Shown in pieces: positions 1 through 5,887 of a stretch of 5,887 bases of DNA (position 1 is the first letter of the stretch; each line of letters opens with the position of its first letter). The notes beneath the pieces were generated by a model. It was not told where the DNA came from. It did no database searches and worked only from the letters and a program-made list of their open reading frames with translations. A program made the position numbers and the translations under genes. Origin of the DNA: Gorillibacterium sp. (GTDB lineage Bacteria; Bacillota; Bacilli; Paenibacillales; NBRC-103111); NCBI GenBank assembly GCA_023511325.1, contig JAIMBU010000217.1:1-5887 (forward strand). The letters are read 5' to 3'.

Positions 1-852
<852 letters not shown>

Positions 853-856
853 AGCA

Positions 857-894
857 CCCTTAAAAAAGCCTTATTCCATAAGGGTTTTTTAGGG
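857..894 (-). terminator. Terminator-like hairpin at the leader-array junction
   Basis: CCTTAT (869-874) pairs with ATAAGG (878-883) around a 3-nt loop. The stem extends through A6 (862-867) against T6 (885-890) across one mismatch, and then CCC (857-859) against GGG (892-894) with a single-base bulge. This gives about 16 base pairs with a T-tract on either strand, so it could act as a weak intrinsic terminator in both directions. It ends only 4 bp from the first repeat. A full terminator here would block transcription from any leader promoter into the array. It may therefore leak, be antiterminated, stop antisense transcripts leaving the array, or work as a DNA structure in spacer integration. 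The hairpin is seen directly, but its function is open. Confidence 0.5.
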
Positions 895-901
895 CATTTC
901 C

Positions 902-910
902 GCGAACCTC
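902..910 (-). repeat. Direct copy of the leader motif GAGGTTCGC
   Basis: GCGAACCTC on the plus strand (GAGGTTCGC in the direction of transcription) is identical to 980-988, 78 bp away, and 49 bp lie between it and the first repeat. With the inverted arm at 1012-1020 the leader holds three copies of the core GGTTCGC, two in one orientation and one in the other. Confidence 0.6.
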
Positions 911-930
911 ATTTTTTCTGCTTGTTTTTC

Positions 931-959
931 AGTTTACCATAATCGAAAAAGCGGCTTTA
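931..959 (-). promoter_or_regulatory. Possible pre-crRNA promoter in the leader
   Basis: On the minus strand the leader contains TGG-TAAACT (939 down to 931), which resembles an extended -10 element (TGn followed by TAnnnT). The hexamer 17 bp upstream (TAAAGC, 959-954) is a poor match to a -35 box. A start from here would fall near 924 and put the 857-894 hairpin in the transcript ahead of the first repeat. This is a weak, position-guided guess. The array could equally be transcribed by read-through from the cas operon. Confidence 0.2.
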
Positions 960-977
960 GCCCAGGCCTGGCGCGGG

Positions 978-1020
978 GTGCGAACCTCCTAGGGAAATCA
1001 TGTGAGCTTGGGGTTCGCAC
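978..1020 (-). repeat. 9-bp inverted repeat in the leader, after cas2
   Basis: GTGCGAACC at 978-986 is perfectly inverted as GGTTCGCAC at 1012-1020, with a 25-nt loop. It begins 11 bp after the cas2 stop codon. In RNA it would form a stem with a large loop. It lacks the T-tract expected of an intrinsic terminator on the minus-strand side, where a C-rich run follows. The left arm plus two bases (GCGAACCTC, 980-988) recurs exactly at 902-910. Multiple copies of one motif in both orientations suggest a protein-binding site or a leader recognition element rather than a simple terminator. Confidence 0.75.
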
Positions 1021-1031
1021 TTTTTAAATTC

Positions 1032-1325
1032 TCATTCCAGCAAGAGTAGGCCTTCAGGATCATACGTCTCTTTCGCTCCGATATGTTCGACGCGCCGCTT
1101 CCAATTGCTACCGAGTGAATAGTACCGCAGGCTGTCACTTTGGGGATCAATCGCTTTTCCCAGCTTAAGTTGAAGCTCCTTGTATTGTACAGGATCAACT
1201 ACACATTCGAATACAGAGTTCTGCACACGTTGCCCATAGTTTTGACAAATTTTCGCTACCATGCGTAACCGTCTCCGTCCTTGCGGAGTTGTTGTTTGAA
1301 CGTCATAGGTCACCAGAACCATCAT
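1032..1325 (-). CDS. cas2: CRISPR-associated endoribonuclease/adaptor Cas2
   Basis: This 97-residue protein has normal Cas2 length and a ferredoxin-like fold pattern. The N-terminus MMVLVTYDV carries the conserved metal-binding Asp (D8) at the end of beta-1. The helix 'GRRRLRMVAKICQNYG' and the strand 'RVQNSVFEC' (residues 33-41) follow, then 'SDSLRYYSLG' (63-72). Cas2 forms the central dimer of the Cas1-Cas2 integrase that inserts prespacers at the leader-repeat junction. Its nuclease activity is generally not needed for this. The gene lies 16 bp after cas1, and its candidate Shine-Dalgarno AAAGGGG overlaps the cas1 stop codon. A second GGAG lies 1 nt before the first ATG and 4 nt before the second, so translation may begin at either of the two leading Met codons. 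It is the last gene of the operon before the leader. Confidence 0.97.
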   Translation of the reverse strand: MMVLVTYDVQTTTPQGRRRLRMVAKICQNYGQRVQNSVFECVVDPVQYKELQLKLGKAIDPQSDSLRYYSLGSNWKRRVEHIGAKETYDPEGLLLLE

Positions 1326-1341
1326 ACTCCATCACGCCCCT

Positions 1342-2370
1342 TTACTTCCATAGAAATGGAGGGTAGTCAGACAGATCCCCGCGGATAGTCCGCGCTAGTA
1401 ATAGTGCTTGTGAATAGGGAAGAAGTCCAAGTGGTATTTTCTCATTGAGATAAGGGTGGCGAATTTCATCCTTTTTTCGAGTTTGCCAAGCTGTGATTAT
1501 TTCCTTTTTGAGTTCAGGCTTGAGCAGGACAGCACCATTCTCTTTAAATAGGAACTGATTTGGCTGTATTTGTTTGCGGTTGATCAACGATAAAACCAAA
1601 CGATCCACCATGTACGGTCTTAATTCTTCCATTAAATCTAATGCCAGACTTTGCCGCCCTGGGCGATCACGATGCAAGAATCCAACCGCCGGATCTAAGC
1701 CAACCGTCTCCAAGGCAGACTGCACATCCAAACGTAGCATGGCGTAGAGATAGGAGAGCACAGCATTCATCCGATCCAGAGGTGGGCGGCGATTTCGTCC
1801 CCGCATGTAGAAGCTTTCTTTATCTGTTAGCACTAACTCGTTTATCGCTGAGAAATATCTTCTTGCTGCATTTCCCTCTACTCCCCGAATATCGTCAAGT
1901 GTGTTCACCTTTATAATATGACGCAGGTAACGCTTGAGAAAATCTGCCTCCAGCCCTACTTTATCCGTACTTATCACCGTTTCGTGATCGCGAATCCCCC
2001 GTTTCAGTACGGCTCTGGAATTAGCAATCTTAGCAAAAATGAATCTTTTTGCCAGTTTAACGGCCTCATCTCCATCAGCCATCCGATATTGCTTGCGCCT
2101 GAGTAGGACATTACCACTTGCTCTTCCCTGAATACGGGCAAGAAATCGCCCATTCTCCTCCATGAACGACAAAGAAATACCCCGCTCTGCACAGAGATGC
2201 ATAAGGGCAGGACTTGCACCCGTGTATCCACATGTCACAATGCTCTCCAGATTGTTAACCGGAATTCGAAAAGGATCACGATCCTCCATCTTAACAACCA
2301 CATTGTCGCCATCTCTGGATAAATAACTGTTTGGTAGAGTCACGTAAAGCGTATTTAGCAACTTACGCAT
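1342..2370 (-). CDS. cas1: CRISPR integrase Cas1 (type I-C)
   Basis: This 342-residue Cas1 matches the family's usual length. The N-terminal beta-domain (about residues 1-90, 'LYVTLPNSYLSRDGDNVVV') mediates dimerisation. The C-terminal alpha-helical domain holds the metal site: E165 in 'GVEGNAARRYF', H233 in 'GFLHRDRPGRQSLALDLM', and the D245/E248 pair in 'LDLMEELRP'. By analogy with E. coli Cas1 these correspond to E141, H208 and D218/D221, and all are present. Cas1 catalyses the two transesterifications that join a prespacer to the first repeat, as a Cas1(4)-Cas2(2) complex. In type I-C, Cas4 associates with it to define PAM-correct ends. The ATG lies 13 bp after the cas4 stop codon and its ribosome binding site is weak (GAGAGATGATGAG), which suggests translational coupling to cas4. 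The frame is intact with no sign of decay. Confidence 0.98.
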   Translation of the reverse strand: MRKLLNTLYVTLPNSYLSRDGDNVVVKMEDRDPFRIPVNNLESIVTCGYTGASPALMHLCAERGISLSFMEENGRFLARIQGRASGNVLLRRKQYRMADGDEAVKLAKRFIFAKIANSRAVLKRGIRDHETVISTDKVGLEADFLKRYLRHIIKVNTLDDIRGVEGNAARRYFSAINELVLTDKESFYMRGRNRRPPLDRMNAVLSYLYAMLRLDVQSALETVGLDPAVGFLHRDRPGRQSLALDLMEELRPYMVDRLVLSLINRKQIQPNQFLFKENGAVLLKPELKKEIITAWQTRKKDEIRHPYLNEKIPLGLLPYSQALLLARTIRGDLSDYPPFLWK

Positions 2371-2383
2371 AGCTCATCATCTC

Positions 2384-3064
2384 TCAATCGGAATTGTTGG
2401 CTAGGTAATCTTCCAGATAATTCGCAGAATCGTCTACCTTCATTTTCGGTAAACACATATCCACCAATGAACAGTTATTGCATCTGGCAGCAAATTTGGC
2501 TCTTGGCGTTTTCCCCTGATCAAACAGCATGTGCATGTCAGCAAGCAAACTGTCCACGCGTTCTCTTAGTCCGGCTGTCAGCTTAACCTGAACCCGTCGC
2601 TCCCGTTCTCCATAGAATAACGCTCCTTCTTCCACTCGAACATTGAGCATTTCTTCTAAAGCCAGTGCTTGTGCACATAGCTGCACCTCGTCCCAATCAT
2701 CTGCCTTGGGCTTGCCTCGCTTGTATTCCACCGGAAATGGCACCCACCAACCTCTATGGCGCGGGAGCTTAATCTTGTTCTTCTCTAATGGATCAATCAC
2801 AGCATGGAACTCAACAACATCGGCGACACCGTAAATACCCAGCATATATGAAACAAGAGGAAGCGCGCGCGTAATCAGCACATCTCCCCTTGTCTCACTG
2901 ATAAACGGATCATCCGCGCGACGATGCATTTGCGTTCCCTCATAAGTCAGTACATTCTCTTCCCATTGCTGCTCCACATGGATTAAGGCCCATTGACGCG
3001 GGCAAAAGGAATAATGCTGAATCCCTGAAAGCGACAGCAACTCATCCTCGGTATAGAAGTTCAT
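2384..3064 (-). CDS. cas4: CRISPR-associated exonuclease Cas4 (type I-C)
   Basis: This 226-residue RecB-family nuclease has an iron-sulfur cluster. Four cysteines placed as in Cas4 can ligate the 4Fe-4S cluster: C21 ('FCPRQW') and the C-terminal trio C195, C198 and C204 ('CNNCSLVDMC'). Candidate nuclease residues are H47 ('MHRRAD'), D82 ('GVADVVEF'), E113 and K115 ('PVEYKRGK'), and Q128 ('EVQLCAQA'), which match RecB motifs I-III and the QxxxY-like helix. Cas4 trims prespacer 3' ends and selects those with a correct PAM (5'-TTC is usual in type I-C) before Cas1-Cas2 integration. The ATG overlaps the cas7 stop codon in an ATGA arrangement (4-bp overlap), a classic sign of translational coupling. 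All key residues are present, so it is likely active. Confidence 0.97.
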   Translation of the reverse strand: MNFYTEDELLSLSGIQHYSFCPRQWALIHVEQQWEENVLTYEGTQMHRRADDPFISETRGDVLITRALPLVSYMLGIYGVADVVEFHAVIDPLEKNKIKLPRHRGWWVPFPVEYKRGKPKADDWDEVQLCAQALALEEMLNVRVEEGALFYGERERRVQVKLTAGLRERVDSLLADMHMLFDQGKTPRAKFAARCNNCSLVDMCLPKMKVDDSANYLEDYLANNSD

Positions 3065-3969
3065 CCTCGTTCTGTAATGGTAACCCCTGCAGGGGCACCT
3101 TCGTTGTTAATGCGAATCTCATAATCTTCATAAGATCGAACCGGAACCTCCGGGTGTAGACGCTTAACTGAAACACGATCAAGCAGCTTATGCGCAGGGG
3201 CATTTCCTAAGGCGGATTCATGCTCGAACACCACCAGTTTACGAACAGCCATCTGACCTCTAGAGGCCGAACGATCGTGTTCAAAAAGATTCAGCAACGC
3301 TTCCCAAAGTAAATCTAGATCGGAAGTGGTAAATCCCGTCTGATCCGCTAAAAACGCAGATACATACCCATCCATCCGATAAAGTCCGTAAGGAATGACA
3401 TGCTTGCGTCCCATTTCACGGTCTTTGTCCGCTCCTTCTTGGGTAACAGCCTGCCGAGTAATTGTAATCTCCTGAGCGAAAATCGGGTCAATGCTCCGGG
3501 CAAAGGTAAACTGAATGGGTCCGCGAACCTGCCCGCAATTCACCTTTGTTGTCATTACAGCGCCAAAGGTGCGAATATCAAAAAAGTTGTCACACATCCA
3601 GCGGGTAAGCTCGCGAGCCTGAGCGTTATCCTTTGGCTTCAATTCCTTAGTATCTGCATCGTTAGGACGCAATGCTTTGTAAGCTCTGCGCTGCTTTTCA
3701 TTGAGTACCGCACCCTCGGTCACATAGATATTGAAGCCTTCCTGTCCCGCTCTGGTCAGTTCAACGTAATTTCTCACCTTTCTTTTTAAGCACACATCCG
3801 TCACAATTCCGTGTCCTGTTTCAGGATCAATTCGCGGCATATTGCCGGAATCGGGATCTCCATTGGGGTTTCCGTTCTTTACATCGAAGAACAAGGAAAA
3901 CTCATACCTCTTACCAAGCTCCTTTGGAGAATCAAGCTCATTAGTGAGTTCTTTTTCAATAGTGCTCAT
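3061..3969 (-). CDS. cas7: Cascade backbone protein Cas7 (Csd2)
   Basis: This 302-residue type I-C Cas7/Csd2 protein forms the helical filament that coats the crRNA spacer and presents it to target DNA, with about seven copies per complex. Diagnostic segments are 'FFDVKNGNPNGDPDSGNMPR' (residues 27-46), the glycine-rich start of the RRM-like fold seen in Csd2/Csh2 proteins, then 'IRTFGAVM' (132-139), 'CGQVRGPIQFTFARSIDPI' (145-163), and 'KHVIPYGLYRMDGYVSAFLA' (189-208), which carries a conserved His. The N-terminus is some 15-20 residues longer than many Csd2 proteins, which begin nearer 'KRYEF'. The ATG at 3969 is still preferred because AAAGGTGA (3979-3986) is a good Shine-Dalgarno about 10 nt upstream. 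The 49-bp gap to cas8c is the widest in the operon and holds only this site and AT-rich sequence. The stop codon overlaps the cas4 start. Confidence 0.97.
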   Translation of the reverse strand: MSTIEKELTNELDSPKELGKRYEFSLFFDVKNGNPNGDPDSGNMPRIDPETGHGIVTDVCLKRKVRNYVELTRAGQEGFNIYVTEGAVLNEKQRRAYKALRPNDADTKELKPKDNAQARELTRWMCDNFFDIRTFGAVMTTKVNCGQVRGPIQFTFARSIDPIFAQEITITRQAVTQEGADKDREMGRKHVIPYGLYRMDGYVSAFLADQTGFTTSDLDLLWEALLNLFEHDRSASRGQMAVRKLVVFEHESALGNAPAHKLLDRVSVKRLHPEVPVRSYEDYEIRINNEGAPAGVTITERG

Positions 3970-3978
3970 CTATGATCA

Positions 3979-3987
3979 TCACCTTTC
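3979..3987 (-). promoter_or_regulatory. Ribosome binding site of cas7
   Basis: GAAAGGTGA on the minus strand precedes the cas7 ATG (3969-3967), about 10 nt from the AGGTG core. It supports the longer N-terminus over internal starts. Independent, strong initiation here would suit the high Cas7 copy number in the complex, but that link is an inference. Confidence 0.6.
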
Positions 3988-4018
3988 AATGGTTTAAATT
4001 TTTAATTAAGATGCTTGC

Positions 4019-4438
4019 TTAGGCCTCAATTTCCATTTCCATTTCTACTTGGATCTGTATAGGAGCTTCATTGCTTTTGATGTGGCTGAAGAACTCTTCC
4101 TTTTGCTGATAGTAGCCAATAAAGAATAATCCTTGTTCCTGAATACTTAATTGAACAGGAAATCCGCCGTTCTCCGGATCAAAAACGTCTAGTATTTCCC
4201 CCATCTCGCGTTCACGAAAGCCACCATACTTGGACTTGCTTGTATGGGTACTTGCCAAACGAATTAAGTTGGGAAAAACTGCAGCAGGTGTCGCAGAAGC
4301 CGAGGAGAAGAAGCGATCTTTAATGGTTGCATTCAAACGGTTTGGTCCTCCAGCAGCATCCTGTTGCGCCCGCTCCAAAACAGCGAATAGTCGACCAAGC
4401 CGGTAGCCGGGATCTGTTGTCTCCTTATTCAAACTCAC
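4019..4438 (-). CDS. cas11c: Small subunit Cas11c, internal in-frame product of cas8c
   Basis: Within cas8c, in the same frame, GAGGAGGT (4453-4446) lies 7 nt before a GTG codon (4438-4436). Initiation there gives a 139-residue protein starting (V/M)SLNKETTDPGYRLGRLFAVLERAQ and ending at the cas8c stop codon. The bases of the binding site also encode E-E-V of Cas8c. In type I-C and several other type I subtypes the small subunit is known to be translated from such an internal site near the last quarter of cas8. Two copies bind along the Cas7 filament and stabilise the R-loop. The size, position (from residue 484 of the visible Cas8c) and 'DPGYRLGRLFAVLE' start agree with that model. I infer the start from the sequence. 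Protein evidence would be needed to prove expression in this organism. Confidence 0.85.
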   Translation of the reverse strand: MSLNKETTDPGYRLGRLFAVLERAQQDAAGGPNRLNATIKDRFFSSASATPAAVFPNLIRLASTHTSKSKYGGFREREMGEILDVFDPENGGFPVQLSIQEQGLFFIGYYQQKEEFFSHIKSNEAPIQIQVEMEMEIEA

Positions 4439-5887
4439 GGATAAAACCTCCTCAAACCTAGGAATATTTTGAATTCTGCCGTATCGAATCAAGTAAGCCT
4501 TTACAATTGCAGCGCGTAACCGATTGATCATGCCATCAGTACGAATTCGGTTGATGATATGGGTATACAAATACGGTGGGTAAGCTGTGCCGTTAACAAT
4601 GGAACGGAACATTTCGCCTTCAAGTGCATCAGGTACGCTCCCAACCTTCTTGCCGTCGCTTCCGACGCGGAGTGTTTCTAGTAGAATTCGGAAGGTTTTT
4701 GGTGTATCGGCAAATCGTTCACCTTGACCCACGATGTTGAAATCAGCAGCATGTTGCCCCATCGTCATTAACAAGTTTCCAAATTCACCCTGCCAGAAGA
4801 ACCTTACAGCAAGCCGCGCATTGTTGGGGGACAAACCCAGGATGGTGAACCCCTTGTTGGCATCCGGAAGCATATCAGCCGTCACAGCAGCTCCATCCCG
4901 CACTCGCAGCATCGCATCGCGAATATTTGCAGTTAAGGATGCCTGTTCCGCATCATTCGCTTGACTTGGGCCAAAAAATTCTTCAAAAAACTCTTCCATC
5001 GCTGCACTGGCTGGTGAAGGATCAGCCCAGAACACAACCGTCATCCCACCAAAGTTGACGATGCGATTCCGTTCAGATGCGAGCAGATGATTAAGTGCTG
5101 TTGCATAACCAAATGCCGCTGTTTTACTCACAGGAGCATTAAAGCTTTGCGATTTACCATATGACTCAAAAGATTGAGCATTAAATGAGACTAGAGCGGC
5201 TCCAGCGGCTTGTGAATTACGAACACCCTTAATTTTAATATCATGCGTTTGAGCGATGGGCTCGCCAAAATGACCACTGACCAAGCATTGACTGCTCGAA
5301 CTCATATCTGGTTGCTCTTGCTCACGATATTGACGCCATATTGTCTTGATTGTCTCTTGCTCATGGGCAAAGCCACGTTCACCAAGTACGCGAAATAATA
5401 GATTTGTATCCAATCCCTTGTCCAAATCCACAAGAATGGCCTGCAGTTGGGGATGACTACGAATTTCATCCAGCTTCCACTTTGCGAAAAAGGCAAGGAT
5501 CGCAAGTGAGGTGGTATCTGGAGATGACGCGAGTATAGCTTCATGTAACGTCTTACTACCAGCAAATTTGCTGCGAGCATCAGCTATTTTCTTGGCTTGC
5601 TCCGATTCGTTATCGGACAGCGTGTAATGACCGAGTATATACTCAGCTTTATCGGATAGAAAAAAGGGCTTGATTCCGTTAGCCCTTCCTGGTTGCTCTG
5701 GAACAATTACTTTTGTAGTAACGAGCTTTTTACCGTTTACCTCTCGGAGATCTACCACATTAGCCAGTTCTCCTTCTGGGGTGATCTCCAAAACAAAGGA
5801 TATTCTGCCAACACTATAGTACAAAGGGCTAATGCTGGATTCGGGATTCTGTGATTCATTAAGGTACCGTTGATATAAGGACTGAAT
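4019..5887 (-). CDS. cas8c: Type I-C large subunit Cas8c (Csd1), N-terminus cut by the window edge
   Basis: The frame is open from the stop codon (4019-4021) to the window edge, giving 622 visible residues. It starts 'IQSLYQRYLNES', which matches the first helix of Csd1 proteins, so probably only a few codons are missing. A TTG at 5824 could be taken as a start, but it lies inside the conserved N-terminal region and has no good ribosome binding site, so it is not the true start. Csd1 hallmarks, numbered from the edge, are 'GRANGIKPFFLSDKAEYILG' (67-86), 'CLVSGHFGEPIAQTHDIKIK' (201-220), 'SFNAQSFESYGKSQSFNAPV' (234-253), 'TALNHLL', 'VVFWAD', and 'LGLSPNNARLAVRFFW' (350-365). Cas8c recognises the PAM and opens the DNA for R-loop formation within Cascade/I-C, then recruits Cas3. 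Its C-terminal 139 residues double as the small subunit Cas11c. Length is as expected for the family (about 600-640 residues). cas5c and cas3 are expected upstream, outside the window. Confidence 0.97.
   Translation of the reverse strand: MQSLYQRYLNESQNPESSISPLYYSVGRISFVLEITPEGELANVVDLREVNGKKLVTTKVIVPEQPGRANGIKPFFLSDKAEYILGHYTLSDNESEQAKKIADARSKFAGSKTLHEAILASSPDTTSLAILAFFAKWKLDEIRSHPQLQAILVDLDKGLDTNLLFRVLGERGFAHEQETIKTIWRQYREQEQPDMSSSSQCLVSGHFGEPIAQTHDIKIKGVRNSQAAGAALVSFNAQSFESYGKSQSFNAPVSKTAAFGYATALNHLLASERNRIVNFGGMTVVFWADPSPASAAMEEFFEEFFGPSQANDAEQASLTANIRDAMLRVRDGAAVTADMLPDANKGFTILGLSPNNARLAVRFFWQGEFGNLLMTMGQHAADFNIVGQGERFADTPKTFRILLETLRVGSDGKKVGSVPDALEGEMFRSIVNGTAYPPYLYTHIINRIRTDGMINRLRAAIVKAYLIRYGRIQNIPRFEEVLSVSLNKETTDPGYRLGRLFAVLERAQQDAAGGPNRLNATIKDRFFSSASATPAAVFPNLIRLASTHTSKSKYGGFREREMGEILDVFDPENGGFPVQLSIQEQGLFFIGYYQQKEEFFSHIKSNEAPIQIQVEMEMEIEA
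4028..4045 (-). repeat. Hexanucleotide tandem repeat at the cas8c/cas11c 3' end
   Basis: On the minus strand GAAATG-GAAATG-GAAATT encodes Glu-Met-Glu-Met-Glu-Ile, followed by Glu-Ala and the stop codon. The units are in frame, so gain or loss by replication slippage would change the length of the acidic tail of both Cas8c and Cas11c without disrupting either protein. With three units and one mismatch it is short and may be chance. Confidence 0.5.
4446..4453 (-). promoter_or_regulatory. Internal Shine-Dalgarno for cas11c
   Basis: GAGGAGGT is nearly fully complementary to the 16S rRNA tail and sits 7 nt from a GTG. It is stronger than the recognisable ribosome binding sites of cas1, cas4 and cas2 in this operon. 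Encoding Glu-Glu-Val could have been done with other codons, so selection for ribosome binding is plausible. Confidence 0.8.

Larger units (their letters stand above)
853..1031 (-). promoter_or_regulatory. CRISPR leader between cas2 and the array
   Basis: This 179-bp non-coding stretch lies between the cas2 stop codon and the first repeat. By position it should carry the pre-crRNA promoter and the sequences that direct Cas1-Cas2 to integrate new spacers at repeat 13. Visible structure includes an inverted repeat at 978-986/1012-1020, a direct copy of part of that motif at 902-910, a 10-bp palindrome CCAGGCCTGG (962-971), an odd palindrome AAAGCgGCTTT (948-958), and a hairpin with A/T tracts at 857-894 beside the array. 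Runs of five or six A or T fall at 862, 885, 912, 925 and 946. I found no convincing open reading frame in it. Confidence 0.9.

Noticed and set aside
984..993. AGGAGGT-like Shine-Dalgarno in the leader, on the minus strand
   Set aside because: It comes from the CCTAGGAGG sequence beside the inverted-repeat arm. No ATG, GTG or TTG follows at a usable distance, so it does not start a small gene.
998..1198. A 66-codon minus-strand frame overlapping cas2
   Set aside because: It lies in another frame of cas2 and runs into the leader. It has no family resemblance and no plausible start signal.
1641..2106. Two plus-strand frames of 91 and 62 codons inside cas1
   Set aside because: They lie antisense to a well-conserved cas1 gene and have no recognisable product.
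3400..3789. A 129-codon plus-strand frame inside cas7
   Set aside because: It is the longest shadow frame but is fully antisense to a conserved gene. The peptide has no recognisable domain and its existence follows from codon bias on the other strand.
5302..5580. A 92-codon minus-strand frame inside cas8c
   Set aside because: It is an alternative frame of cas8c, whose own frame carries clear Csd1 motifs through the region. It has no start signal of note.
5822..5824. TTG as the start codon of cas8c
   Set aside because: The frame stays open upstream and encodes the expected Csd1 N-terminal helix. Starting here would remove conserved sequence.

Overview
The window holds most of a type I-C (Csd/Dvulg) CRISPR-Cas locus, and all of it reads on the minus strand. 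From right to left, which is 5' to 3' for the genes, it contains: cas8c (cut by the right edge a few codons after its start), cas7 (csd2), cas4, cas1, cas2, a leader of about 180 bp, and a CRISPR array of 13 repeats and 12 spacers that reaches base 1. In the usual type I-C order (cas3-cas5c-cas8c-cas7-cas4-cas1-cas2-array), the two missing genes, cas3 and cas5c, should lie just beyond the right edge. Apart from the leader and the array there is no gene-free stretch longer than 50 bp. I saw no tRNA, rRNA or insertion sequence.

The host is probably a Bacillota member of the Paenibacillus/Brevibacillus kind. This is an inference from the moderate GC content, the AGGAGG-type ribosome binding sites and the general look of the proteins. 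It is not a firm taxonomic call.

Array (1-852): the 32-bp repeats run on the minus strand from GTCGCTCCCC to GTGGATTGAAAC. Repeats 2-13 are identical. Repeat 1, at the far end from the leader, carries one substitution in the hairpin stem. Spacers are 34-40 bp. Leader (853-1031): it contains a long imperfect hairpin with T-tracts almost touching the first repeat, a 9-bp inverted repeat with a 25-nt loop just after cas2, and a direct copy of part of that motif nearer the array.

How the parts work together: Cas1, Cas2 and Cas4 form the adaptation module, which captures, PAM-trims and integrates new spacers at the leader end. Cas8c, Cas7 and the small subunit Cas11c belong to the Cascade-like interference complex, completed by Cas5c (which also processes the crRNA) and the Cas3 nuclease-helicase outside the window. 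Cas11c has no gene of its own. It can be read here as an in-frame internal start (GTG at 4438) within cas8c, preceded by a near-perfect Shine-Dalgarno sequence. This mode of expression is known for type I-C, so it is a good annotation rather than a new system. All visible reading frames and catalytic residues are intact, so the locus looks functional. The points most worth a second look are the internal cas11c start and the unexplained structured elements of the leader.
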